Assembly (NCBI GenBank): GCA_020161135.1
Contig: JAIUOB010000002.1
Coordinates: 248,001 to 312,000 of the forward strand
Direction: 5' to 3'
Source of the DNA: Gemmatimonadota bacterium
Lineage (GTDB): Bacteria; Gemmatimonadota; Gemmatimonadetes; Gemmatimonadales; Gemmatimonadaceae
DNA: 64,000 nt
The notes under the pieces: model-generated
What the model was told of the DNA's origin: nothing
Seen by the model: only the letters and a program-made list of their open reading frames with translations
Databases searched by the model: none
Shown: positions 18,428 through 26,419 of the stretch, one piece after another
How the letters are laid out: every line of letters starts with the position of its first letter
Numbering within the stretch: position 1 is the first letter of the stretch
Translations under genes and position numbers: made by a program

Positions 18428-18457
18428 TGACGGTGCGGCTCGAGTTGGACGTGTGAT

Positions 18458-18485
18458 TCAAGTCAGGGGAGCTGGGGCCCGATAC
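18458..18485 (+). promoter_or_regulatory. Candidate sigma-28 (FliA-type) promoter of the chemoreceptor gene
   Basis: TCAAG at 18458-18462 is followed, after 15 bases counted from TCAA, by GCCCGATAC (18477-18485). The known motility-sigma consensus is TAAA, about 15 bases, GCCGATAA. The match is good apart from one extra C and the A to C change in the -35 box. It lies about 75 bases before the receptor start, and chemoreceptor genes are classic members of this regulon. Confidence 0.4.
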
Positions 18486-18558
18486 CCGTCATCGAGCCTT
18501 TCCAGTTGTGGGCGACGCTGCCCGTGAAGATGTCGAGGCGCCCTTTCCTCAACTCCCC

Positions 18559-20775
18559 ATGTTCCGATCCCTTTCGCTCAGGGCCAAGATTTTGGCCCTT
18601 CCTGTGGTCGCCGGCGTCGGCTTCCTCGTGACGCTGGGCACGACCATCGTGCTTGGCAAGCGTGCCGAGTCGAAGTTGGTCGCCATCCAGAACGGCTACT
18701 CGCCGGCGCTGGAGCACAGCCGTCGTCAGACGGCGCTCCTCGAGTCGTACCAGCGCGCGCTGCGTGATGCCGTGGGCGCAAGCGACACCGGCGCGGTCTC
18801 GACCGCCGACACCATCCTGACGCGGTTCGCCGCCGTGAGCGACTCGCTCGCGCACAACACGACGGTCGACTCGGCTGCCGTGGCGACGATCGCGACCGGC
18901 TTCAAGGAGTACGCCACCCAGGCCAAGGCGACCAGCACCGGCATGATCACCGGCGCCATGGAAGACCTGATGGGCGGCATGACAGGGGTGAAGGTGAAGT
19001 ACGGCGCCCTGTCGACCAAGATGGACTCCCTGACCAAGGCGCAGGAGGCGGCGATCGCGGATGCGTTCGCGTCGGCCAACTCGCTGCAGTCGCTCACGCA
19101 GACGGTCACGACGGTGGTGCTGGTCGTGGCGCTCGCGTTGCTCGCCTTCCTCGCGTGGGGCACGCTCGGCAGCGTGATCGGCGCAATGCGCGAACTCTCG
19201 TCGACGGGCCGCGACATTGCGCGCGGCAAGATCGACGTGCAGGTCGACCTGCGCAGCAAGGACGAGATCGGCGAGCTGGCCGAGGCGTTCCGCGGCATGA
19301 TCGACTACATCGGCGGCGTCGCCACGGCGGCCGACCGGCTCGCGAGTGGCGACCTGAGCGCGAAGGTCGAGGTGCGCTCGGAGCACGATGTGCTATCGCG
19401 CAGCATCAACGGCGCGACGGACACGCTGAACGGCGTCGTGGGCGAGATCCACGGCGTGATCGAGGCGGCCACGAGCGGCGACCTCTCGAAGCGTGGCGAC
19501 CCGGCGCGCTTCCAGGGGGCCTACGCGACGCTGGTGACGGGCACGAATGCGACGCTCGATGCGGTCGTGAGCCCGATCGCCGAGGCGAAGGACGTGCTGA
19601 CGCGCGTCGCGGCGCGCGACCTGTCGGCGCGTGTCGAAGGCAACTATGTCGGCGAGCACGCCGCCATCAAGGAGTCGCTCAACACGGCGCTCGACAACAT
19701 CAGTGAAGTGTTCGCCTCGCTCACCACGGCCATCAGCCAGGTGAACTCGGCGGCGCGCGAGATCGGTGATGGCAGCCAGGAGCTGGCAAGCGGTGCCGCC
19801 GACCAGGCCGGCGCGATCGACCAGGTGTCGAACCGCATCGGGGTGGTGGACCAGCGCACGAAGGCGAACGCGGCCGATGCGGCCGAGGCGCGCGCGGCGA
19901 TGGACAAGGCGACGCACACGACCGAGCAGGGCGTGGAGCGCATGACGGCGCTGGCCGATGCGGTGGCCGAGATCAAGAAGTCGGCGGACGCGACGGCGAA
20001 GATCGTGAAGACGATCGACGAGATCGCGTTCCAGACGAACCTGCTGGCGCTCAACGCGGCCGTGGAAGCGGCGCGGGCCGGCGACGCGGGCAAGGGCTTC
20101 GCGGTGGTGGCCGACGAGGTGCGCAGCCTGGCGATCCGTGCCTCCGAGGCGTCGCGGAACACGGCGGCACTCATCGAGGAGTCGGTGCAGAAGGCCGAGA
20201 CGGGCGTCAAGCTCAACGAGAGCGTCACGCGGCGCCTCGAGGAAATCCGCACCGGCGTCCAGCGCGCGGCGACGATCATGAACAACATCGCCGAGGGCGC
20301 GGTCGAGCAGGAGAAGGAGCTCGCCGAGGTCACGGGCGCGATGTCGCAGATCAGCGGCCTCACGCAGCGCACGGCGGCGAACGCCGAAGAGTCGGCGAGC
20401 GCGGCGGCCGAGCTGTCGGCCCAGGCGGCCGAGATGCAGGAGCTGGCGGCGCAGTTCGAGCTCGGCGAGCGGCATGCCGTGGCCCGCTCGGTGTCGCGCG
20501 ACGTGCAGCGTGAGGTCGTGAACCGCGAGTACCAGCGCGATGCGCAGCGTGAGGCATCGCGTGAGGCGGCACCACGCTCGGCGGCGTCGGCGACGGCCCG
20601 CAAGCGGACGCCGGCCAAGGTGGCCGCGAAGGCCGCGGCGCCGGCACGCACTGCGCGTCCGGCCGGCAAGGCCCGCGCGGCGACGGCGGAGTCGGACGAT
20701 GTGTTTCCCGTGTCGGCGTCTGCGGTGATCCCGTTCGATGACGAGGGTGGCGACGATATCCTCGGCACGTTCTGA
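18559..20775 (+). CDS. Methyl-accepting chemotaxis protein with repeated HAMP units
   Basis: A 738-residue transmembrane receptor. TM1 is near residues 11-32 and TM2 near 190-215. They bracket a helical periplasmic domain of about 150 residues, consistent with a four-helix sensor. After the first HAMP there are about three further HAMP-like units (for example [29 protein letters not shown] and [15 protein letters not shown]). These are followed by a coiled-coil signalling domain with the conserved tip [20 protein letters not shown], which binds CheA/CheW. The C-terminal tail is Ala/Lys/Arg-rich ([19 protein letters not shown]) and then acidic, with no CheR-binding pentapeptide. The ATG at 18559 gives the normal [11 protein letters not shown] start. 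No strong RBS is present. A sigma-28-like promoter lies upstream and a strong hairpin follows. Confidence 0.93.
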   Translation: MFRSLSLRAKILALPVVAGVGFLVTLGTTIVLGKRAESKLVAIQNGYSPALEHSRRQTALLESYQRALRDAVGASDTGAVSTADTILTRFAAVSDSLAHNTTVDSAAVATIATGFKEYATQAKATSTGMITGAMEDLMGGMTGVKVKYGALSTKMDSLTKAQEAAIADAFASANSLQSLTQTVTTVVLVVALALLAFLAWGTLGSVIGAMRELSSTGRDIARGKIDVQVDLRSKDEIGELAEAFRGMIDYIGGVATAADRLASGDLSAKVEVRSEHDVLSRSINGATDTLNGVVGEIHGVIEAATSGDLSKRGDPARFQGAYATLVTGTNATLDAVVSPIAEAKDVLTRVAARDLSARVEGNYVGEHAAIKESLNTALDNISEVFASLTTAISQVNSAAREIGDGSQELASGAADQAGAIDQVSNRIGVVDQRTKANAADAAEARAAMDKATHTTEQGVERMTALADAVAEIKKSADATAKIVKTIDEIAFQTNLLALNAAVEAARAGDAGKGFAVVADEVRSLAIRASEASRNTAALIEESVQKAETGVKLNESVTRRLEEIRTGVQRAATIMNNIAEGAVEQEKELAEVTGAMSQISGLTQRTAANAEESASAAAELSAQAAEMQELAAQFELGERHAVARSVSRDVQREVVNREYQRDAQREASREAAPRSAASATARKRTPAKVAAKAAAPARTARPAGKARAATAESDDVFPVSASAVIPFDDEGGDDILGTF

Positions 20776-20808
20776 TCGACGCCGACACGGTCCACTGGCC
20801 TCACCGGT

Positions 20809-20856
20809 GGAACAGGACGGGGAGTGCGCTGCGGCGCGCTCCCCGTTCGTCGTTCC
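20809..20856 (+). terminator. Strong intrinsic-type hairpin after chemoreceptor gene
   Basis: ACGGGGAGTGCGC (20817-20829) pairs with GCGCGCTCCCCGT (20834-20846) across a TGCG tetraloop, 13 positions with one T-G pair. An outer stem GGAAC/GTTCC lies at 20809 and 20852. The downstream arm is followed by TCGTCGTTCC. It starts about 35 bases after the stop codon. Confidence 0.75.
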
Positions 20857-20898
20857 GGCCGGCAGATGAACGTCCGTCAATGCCGACGTGTGGGACGG

Positions 20899-20919
20899 AT
20901 TGTCGAGAATCTGGACAAT
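20899..20919. promoter_or_regulatory. Operator-like inverted repeat upstream of porin gene
   Basis: ATTGTC (20899-20904) and GACAAT (20914-20919) form a perfect inverted repeat with a 9-base spacer, inside an unusually AT-rich patch about 110 bases before the porin start. The 21-base dyad fits a dimeric regulator site. A neighbouring TCCGTC..GACGGA dyad overlaps its left side. Which regulator binds is unknown. Confidence 0.35.
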
Positions 20920-21029
20920 TGTGCGCCGAACATTGGTCGCGCGGGCATGGGAGCCGAAGCCTCCATCAGAGGCGTGTCCGTCGCACACCGTGACGGTGCC
21001 CCGTGGCTCCCTCCACAACGACTCCACCC

Positions 21030-22178
21030 ATGCACTCACTCAACCGCATTGCCGCGATGGCGCTTGCCGTCGCCCTCCTCGTGCCGCCCGCGCTGCAGGC
21101 GCAGGACGATCGCCTCACCATCCATGGTGCGGCCTCGCTCGCGTACGGCAAGTCCGACAAGCTCCCGATCATGGGCGTGACGAAGGATGGCACGAGCGAC
21201 TACCGCATCCTGGCGCTGCAGTTCGGCTACAAGATCAGCGACAACGACCGCTTCGTGACGCAGCTCCTGCACCGCAAGAACGGTGAGAGCCCGCTCAACG
21301 CGATCACGCCGGCCATCGACCCGGTGTGGGCGTTCTACGAGCACAAGTTCAGCGGCGGCCAGTCGGTGAAGGTCGGCCGCAACCCGCTGCCGCGCGGCAT
21401 CTTCAACGAGATCCGCTACATCGGCACGCTGCTCCCGCTCTATCGCGTCGGCAACGCGGTGTATGGCGAGACGCTCGAGTTCGTGGACGGCGTGGTGTTC
21501 CGCGCCCCGATCTCGCTCGGCGGCGACTGGTCGCTCGACGCGACGGCGTTTGCCGGCGGCTATGACATCAAGGCGCAGATCCCGACGAGCAGCGGCGTGA
21601 GCGTCGTCGACTCGCGCAACGAGAACTCGGTGGGTGGCCAGGTGTGGCTCAAGACACCGCTCGAGGGCCTCCGCTTCGGTGTCTTCGGCAACAACTACCA
21701 GAGCACGCCGAGCGCGTCACTGCCGGCGGCGAACCGTCCGAAGCGCACGACCACGCTGCTCTACTCGGTCGACGCCGTGTTCAGCAAGGCGTTTGCCCGC
21801 GCGGAACTGACGACGTTCAAGCAGACCAAGGCGCCGAGCTTCGTCGACTTCCAGTCGTACTATGTGCAGGGCGGCATCACGCCCACGGAGAAGTTGACGC
21901 TGGTGGCCGAGTACAACAGCGGCCGCAACGTGATCCGCTTCGCCAATACGCCGATCCCGAACCTCGACCTGCCGCTCAACAAGGATCTGGCCATCGGCGC
22001 CGTGTACAAGCCGTCGGTGCACGTGGCCTTCAAGCTCGAAGGGCACCAGGTGAAGGGCTACCAGTTCGACACGCCGGTGCCGTCGGTCATCCCGCCGACG
22101 CGTCCGCCCCTCGTCGCCACCCTCGCGCCGGCCGCGAAGACCTACTTCGTGCTCGCCTCCGTCGCCGTCAGCTTCTGA
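21030..22178 (+). CDS. Porin-like outer-membrane beta-barrel protein
   Basis: A 382-residue protein with a signal peptide (IAAMALAVALLVPPALQAQ). The mature part alternates polar and hydrophobic residues as in a porin barrel, starts DDRLTIHGAASLAYGKSD and ends with an aromatic C-terminal residue (VASVAVSF), the usual signal for outer-membrane insertion by Bam. The chosen ATG gives a compact signal peptide; an in-frame GTG further upstream is less likely. It is followed after 14 bases by a PstS-like gene, so the pair is likely an operon for uptake or sensing. The solute cannot be read from the sequence. Confidence 0.78.
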   Translation: MHSLNRIAAMALAVALLVPPALQAQDDRLTIHGAASLAYGKSDKLPIMGVTKDGTSDYRILALQFGYKISDNDRFVTQLLHRKNGESPLNAITPAIDPVWAFYEHKFSGGQSVKVGRNPLPRGIFNEIRYIGTLLPLYRVGNAVYGETLEFVDGVVFRAPISLGGDWSLDATAFAGGYDIKAQIPTSSGVSVVDSRNENSVGGQVWLKTPLEGLRFGVFGNNYQSTPSASLPAANRPKRTTTLLYSVDAVFSKAFARAELTTFKQTKAPSFVDFQSYYVQGGITPTEKLTLVAEYNSGRNVIRFANTPIPNLDLPLNKDLAIGAVYKPSVHVAFKLEGHQVKGYQFDTPVPSVIPPTRPPLVATLAPAAKTYFVLASVAVSF

Positions 22179-22192
22179 TCGAGACCACTCCC

Positions 22193-22636
22193 ATGCCGAC
22201 ACTGATTCGACAGATGGCGAAGGGGCTGACCGTGGCGCTGCTGGCCATCGCGGCCGCCTCGGCCCCGGCCGCCGCGCAGGAATACAAGGTGATCGTGAAC
22301 AGCGCGAACAGCACGAGCGACCTGCCCGCCGACGTTGCCGCGAAGCTGTTCCTCAAGCAGGCCACGAAGTTCCCCAACGGCACCCCCGCGCAGCCGGTGG
22401 ACCTGGGCAAGGCCAGCGGCGTGCGCGCCGCCTTCAGCAAGGGCGTCCTCGGCCGCGCCGTGAGCGCGGTGGAGTCCTACTGGCAGCAGCAGATCTTCTC
22501 GGGCAAGGACGTGCCGCCCGCGACGAAGGCGAGTGACGACGAGGTGATTGCGTTCGTGAAGGCGAATCCCGGAGCGATTGGCTACGTGTCGGCGAGTGCC
22601 GGCACTGCGGGCGTCAAGGTCATTGATGTGAAGTGA
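22193..22636 (+). CDS. Short PstS-like periplasmic substrate-binding protein
   Basis: A 147-residue secreted protein with a cleavable signal (GLTVALLAIAAASAPAAAQ) and a mature part starting EYKVIVNSANSTSDLPADVAA. LFLKQATKFPNGTPAQPVD and AVESYWQQQIFSG resemble one half of PstS-type phosphate-binding proteins, and the end NPGAIGYVSASAGTAGVKVI matches the final 'GAIGYV' strand of that family. It is only half the usual length (about 300), as in the stand-alone short forms found next to porins and signalling genes. It probably binds a small anion in the periplasm. The 3' end overlaps the convergent dipeptidase gene by 17 bases. Confidence 0.75.
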   Translation: MPTLIRQMAKGLTVALLAIAAASAPAAAQEYKVIVNSANSTSDLPADVAAKLFLKQATKFPNGTPAQPVDLGKASGVRAAFSKGVLGRAVSAVESYWQQQIFSGKDVPPATKASDDEVIAFVKANPGAIGYVSASAGTAGVKVIDVK

Positions 22637-24008
22637 TGGACGCGCGGCGGCCGTACTCCTCGTAGAGGACGGCCGCCGCGTGCATGCCCCGCCGCACGTT
22701 GTCGACCGCGATCCACTCGTCGGGCGCGTGCGCGTTCTCCCCGGGCAGGCCGAAGCCCATGAGCAGTACCGGCGCGCCGAGGATGCGCTCGAAGTCGCCG
22801 ACCACGGGAATGCTGCCCCCTTCGCCCGTGATGACGGGCTCGCGCCCGAACGCCGCCGCGAGTGCGGCACGCCCTGCGTCGATGATGGGCCCCTGCAGGT
22901 CGGCACGCCACGGCCGACCGCCGTGCAGGTGCGTGACGGTGATGCTGACACCCGGCGGCGCGACACGGCGCACGTGCGCCTCGAGCAGCTGCGCGATGAC
23001 CACGGGATCCTGGTCGGGCACGAGACGACAGCTCACCTTGGCCATCGCCGTCGCGGGAAGCACCGTCTTCGCGCCCTCGCCGGTGTAGCCGCTGAGCAGG
23101 CCGTTCACCTCGCAGGTGGGACGCGTCCACAGCTTCTCGAGCGTGGTGTACCCGGCCTCGCCGCCGAGCGCGTCGACCTGCACCTCGTGCATGAGCCCCG
23201 CATCGCTGAAGGGCAGCTCGCGCATGGCCGCGCGCACGTGGTCCGGAAATGTCCGCACCGTGTCGTAAAAGCCGGGAATCGCGATGCGTCCGTCGGCGTC
23301 GTGCAGCGTGGCGAGGATGCGGGCGAGCGCCATGGCCGGATTCACCACGGCGCCGCCGTACATGCCGCTGTGCAGGTCGCCGGCCGGCCCGCGCACATCG
23401 ATCTGCACGTAGGCGAGTCCACGCAGGCTCGAGAGAATGCTGGGGATGCCCGGCGCGAACATCGTCGAATCGGAGATCACCACTGCGTCGCAGGCGAGTC
23501 GTTCGCGCTCGCGCGCGAGGAACTCCTCGAGGTGCGCGCTCCCCACCTCCTCCTCGCCCTCGGCCAGCACGATCACGTTGATGGGGAGGCGTCCGTGCAC
23601 GGCGAGATGTGCCTCGAGCGCCATGAGGTGGATCCAGAGCTGCCCCTTGTCGTCCACGGCGCCGCGCGCGAACAGCTTGCCATCGCGCACGGTGGGCTCG
23701 AAGGGCGGCGAGGTCCACAACTCGAGCGGCTCGACCGGCTGCACGTCGTAGTGCCCGTAGATGAGCAACGTGGGTGCGCCCGCCGGCGCGCCGCGCCATT
23801 CGCCCACGACAATGGGGTGGCCCGGCGTGGGCTCGATGCGCGCCGTGAGCCCGATGCGGGTGAGCGTGTCAGCGACGAACTGCGCGGTGCGCGCGCAGTC
23901 ACCTGCGTGTTCACTGCGCGCCGAGATCGACGGGAGGCGCAGGAAGGCATCGAGGTCGGCGAAGGCGCGGGCATCGTGCGCGGCGAGCCACTGCTGCAGT
24001 GCGGACAT
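22620..24008 (-). CDS. M20 family dipeptidase
   Basis: A 462-residue cytosolic metallopeptidase. M20 landmarks: YGHYDVQPVEPLELW (first metal His and the Asp), LFARGAVDDKGQL (bridging Asp), VLAEGEEEVGSAHLEEF (catalytic Glu plus metal Glu) and ITGEGGSIPVV with a late metal His near GENAHAPDEW. The lid (dimerisation) domain sits between. Sequence style matches the CNDP-like dipeptidase group, and length is typical. It cleaves small peptides, probably with a zinc pair. It lies 37 bases downstream of crcB on the same strand and may be in its transcript. The 3' end holds a hairpin that can terminate the opposing gene. Confidence 0.93.
   Translation of the reverse strand: MSALQQWLAAHDARAFADLDAFLRLPSISARSEHAGDCARTAQFVADTLTRIGLTARIEPTPGHPIVVGEWRGAPAGAPTLLIYGHYDVQPVEPLELWTSPPFEPTVRDGKLFARGAVDDKGQLWIHLMALEAHLAVHGRLPINVIVLAEGEEEVGSAHLEEFLARERERLACDAVVISDSTMFAPGIPSILSSLRGLAYVQIDVRGPAGDLHSGMYGGAVVNPAMALARILATLHDADGRIAIPGFYDTVRTFPDHVRAAMRELPFSDAGLMHEVQVDALGGEAGYTTLEKLWTRPTCEVNGLLSGYTGEGAKTVLPATAMAKVSCRLVPDQDPVVIAQLLEAHVRRVAPPGVSITVTHLHGGRPWRADLQGPIIDAGRAALAAAFGREPVITGEGGSIPVVGDFERILGAPVLLMGFGLPGENAHAPDEWIAVDNVRRGMHAAAVLYEEYGRRASITSHQ
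22643..22680 (+). terminator. Terminator of the porin/PstS-like operon inside the opposing gene
   Basis: CGCGGCGGCCGT (22643-22654) pairs perfectly over 12 bases with ACGGCCGCCGCG (22669-22680), with a further CCTC/GAGG inner stem. It starts 7 bases after the PstS-like stop and lies within the last codons of the convergent dipeptidase. No T-run follows. Confidence 0.55.
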
Positions 24009-24045
24009 GGCGGGCGGAGTGAGGGAGAGCGGGCGTATCGCGGCG

Positions 24046-24450
24046 CTATCGCGCGCCGACGCGCGCACCGGTGGCGAGGCCGGCCGCGGCGGCCGCGAGG
24101 CCGAGCAGCAGGCTGAGCGCGACGTACAGCAGGGCGCGGCCGGCGCGCCCCTGCTGCAGCAGCGTGACGGTTTCGGCGCTGAAGGTCGAGAAGGTCGTGA
24201 AGCCGCCGCACAGCCCCGCCGTGAGCGCGAGGCGCAGCACGTGATCGGCGTCGGGCGTGACGAAGAGGCGCACGAAGAGCCCCACCAGGAAGCTGCCGAC
24301 GACGTTGACCACGAGCGTGCCGGCCGGCAATCCACCGACGGGCGGCACCACCACGCCCAGGACGTACCGCAGCACACTGCCCAGTGCACCGCCGAGTGCG
24401 ACGGCCAGCAGCGCACCCACGGTGAGCGGACTGGTCACGCCGCCATTCAT
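24046..24450 (-). CDS. crcB: Fluoride channel CrcB/Fluc
   Basis: A 134-residue protein with four membrane helices. It exports fluoride as a dual-topology dimer. Diagnostic motifs: GGALGSVLRYVLG in helix 1, GTLVVNVVGSFLVG (with the conserved Asn) in helix 2, and GLCGGFTTFSTFSAE in helix 3, the Phe-box and Na+ site region. The start ATG overlaps the stop of the upstream glycosyltransferase (ATGA). I looked for a fluoride riboswitch upstream of the unit and saw none. Confidence 0.96.
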   Translation of the reverse strand: MNGGVTSPLTVGALLAVALGGALGSVLRYVLGVVVPPVGGLPAGTLVVNVVGSFLVGLFVRLFVTPDADHVLRLALTAGLCGGFTTFSTFSAETVTLLQQGRAGRALLYVALSLLLGLAAAAAGLATGARVGAR

Positions 24451-26072
24451 GGCGCTGCGGGTGCGGGCACCGGTCGGGCGCGTGGCAGGTCGCGCGCCAC
24501 ACGATAGAGCCAGATGCGCCGCGCGCTCACTTCACCGCCCTCGCGCTCCAGCGCGACGCGATCGCCGCGCCGCGTCTCTGCGAACCACTGCCCCACCACG
24601 CCGGCGAGCGAGTCGCCCTTGGCGTCGGCGTCGAAGACCACGACGAGCCCGTCGCCCGGACGGATGGTCTCCCACGGCGTGCGCCAGAGGTCGTACTGAT
24701 TCGTGCGTCCGCCAAGATTGAACGAGAAGACCGTCGGCTGTCCGCTCAGGTGGAAGGCGAGCTCGGACGCATCCTGATAGCGGTCGGCGGCCACGTGGCG
24801 ATCGACCGTGCCATCAAGGAAGGCGTCGGTGCGCGCGCGATCGACGGCGGTGGCGAGCGCCTGCCACCCGTGCGCGCGCGCGATGGGGTCGCGACGAGGC
24901 GGCAGCGGCAGCACGGGGTGCCACGCCTGCACGGCGAGGACGCCCAGCAGCAGCGCGGCGAGCCCGAGCCCGCGGCGCCACCAGCGCCCTTCGGCGTGCG
25001 GCGCGGTGGACGTGGCCAGCAGCAGGATGGCGCCCGGATAGATGAGCGCCGGCCAGTTGGCCTCGACGGCTCGGCGCGAGGCGCTCACGGCGAAGAACAG
25101 GAGCGGCACGAGGCTCACCACCGCGAGGGCGAAGCGGCGCGTGCGCACATCGGTCGCGTCGGCACCAACCCGGTCGCGCCAGCCATCGCGCAGCGCCTGC
25201 CACACCGCCATCGCGAGCAGCACGAAGAGGATCGGCGTCGCGAGCCCGGCCTGTCCGCCGAGCAGGTCGAGTTCGCGCGTGATCACGGTGCCGCGCGCGC
25301 TGGCGTTGAAGCCGTGCCCCAACTGGAAGCGGAACGAGGCCCAGTCGTTGAGGGCATTCCACACCACCACCGGCGCGAAGAGCAGCAGCGCCACGAACCC
25401 CGCGAGCCAGGGGCCCGGCTCGGCGAATCGGCGCCGGAGCGCCGGATGCACGAGGCAGGCAATGACGAGGCCGAAGGGGAGCAGCACGGCGGTGTACTTG
25501 GACACGAAGGCGACACCGAGGGCGCCGCCGGCGGCGAGCCACCATCCCGTGCTCTGTGACGACCGCAGCGGGGCGGCGAGGGCGCGTTCCACGGCGACCA
25601 GGGCGAGCATGGTCGAGGCGAAGAGGGGCGCGTCGGGTGTGGCCAGCACGAGCCCCAGCGCGGCGATGGGCAGGAGGGCGACGAGCTGGGCGGCGCGGCG
25701 CGCGGCCCGGACGCCCGGTTCCCCCTGCCCGGCCAACTGCCACGCGGCGGCGATGGCGGCGAGATGCGTGACGGCGGCGGCGAGTGCCGGCCCGAGCCGT
25801 ACCCCGCCCGATGTGCTCCCCGACAGCATCGTTCCGATGGCCACCAGCAGCGCGATGCCGGGCGGGTGGTCGAAGTAGCCGCCCTCGAGACGCCGCGACC
25901 ACTCCCAGTAGTAGGTCTCGTCCGGCAACAGCGGGACGAGGGCCGAGAGGATCATGCGGAGGAGGGCTGCGCCCACCACCCAGGCGGCGACGCTCGACCA
26001 CCCCGCCGACGCCGGGGCGCCGTCGGTGCGCGACGGTCTCATCTGGGGGCCGGTCCAGCGGCGTATTTCCAT
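24447..26072 (-). CDS. GT39/ArnT-like membrane glycosyltransferase
   Basis: A 541-residue polytopic inner-membrane protein with about 10-12 hydrophobic helices. The N-terminal loop PDETYYWEWSRRLEGGYFDH carries the acidic residue pair typical of the GT-C fold (PMT/ArnT, GT39 or GT83), where Asp/Glu binds the metal and lipid-linked sugar donor. ATPDAPLF and VSKYTAVLLPFG are also typical. The C-terminal part after residue 400 is soluble and periplasmic. It probably transfers a sugar from polyprenyl phosphate to lipid A, a glycan or protein. Two ATG starts are possible (26072 and 26042), neither with a clear RBS. It is translationally coupled to crcB, a pairing without obvious logic. Confidence 0.82.
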   Translation of the reverse strand: MEIRRWTGPQMRPSRTDGAPASAGWSSVAAWVVGAALLRMILSALVPLLPDETYYWEWSRRLEGGYFDHPPGIALLVAIGTMLSGSTSGGVRLGPALAAAVTHLAAIAAAWQLAGQGEPGVRAARRAAQLVALLPIAALGLVLATPDAPLFASTMLALVAVERALAAPLRSSQSTGWWLAAGGALGVAFVSKYTAVLLPFGLVIACLVHPALRRRFAEPGPWLAGFVALLLFAPVVVWNALNDWASFRFQLGHGFNASARGTVITRELDLLGGQAGLATPILFVLLAMAVWQALRDGWRDRVGADATDVRTRRFALAVVSLVPLLFFAVSASRRAVEANWPALIYPGAILLLATSTAPHAEGRWWRRGLGLAALLLGVLAVQAWHPVLPLPPRRDPIARAHGWQALATAVDRARTDAFLDGTVDRHVAADRYQDASELAFHLSGQPTVFSFNLGGRTNQYDLWRTPWETIRPGDGLVVVFDADAKGDSLAGVVGQWFAETRRGDRVALEREGGEVSARRIWLYRVARDLPRARPVPAPAAP

Positions 26073-26419
26073 AGACCGGGGAAAAGTGCATGCCGTACGG
26101 GGGACGCGGCACCTGTCGCCGACTCCGGGGGTAGCAGGCGATTGGTCGGGGCGCGTGGACGACCGGTGCGACCTGCGACACGATCGGCGACTGAATCGGG
26201 ACCTGGGCTCGCTTGCCCGGCGGGACTGCTCCGGTCAGGTTGTGCGCTGGACCGTGTCCGGCGCGGGGCCGGGGGCGCGCGTGCCGGGGGCGTGACGGTT
26301 ACGGCTGCCCCTGACAGTGCGTCCTTCTCTCGTATCCACGCGTCCCTCGCGGACTCCGATCCGGGCCGAGCTCATCGGCGCGGACGCTACTCACCTCAGT
26401 TCATACAGGACGGACCTGC
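26073..26419. other. Intergenic region between divergent glycosyltransferase and BIG2 lipoprotein genes
   Basis: About 350 bases with no credible gene. It must contain both divergent promoters, but no clear -35/-10 pair was seen. Its right part (26230-26300) is very G/C-rich with G-runs. Confidence 0.4.

Noticed and set aside
22680-24116. Plus-strand frame of 478 codons over the dipeptidase gene
   Set aside because: No recognisable domain and a residue composition typical of antisense frames; the minus-strand M20 motifs are complete.
26073-26419. Fluoride riboswitch sought upstream of the glycosyltransferase-crcB unit
   Set aside because: No sequence resembling the conserved riboswitch core was seen on the minus strand.
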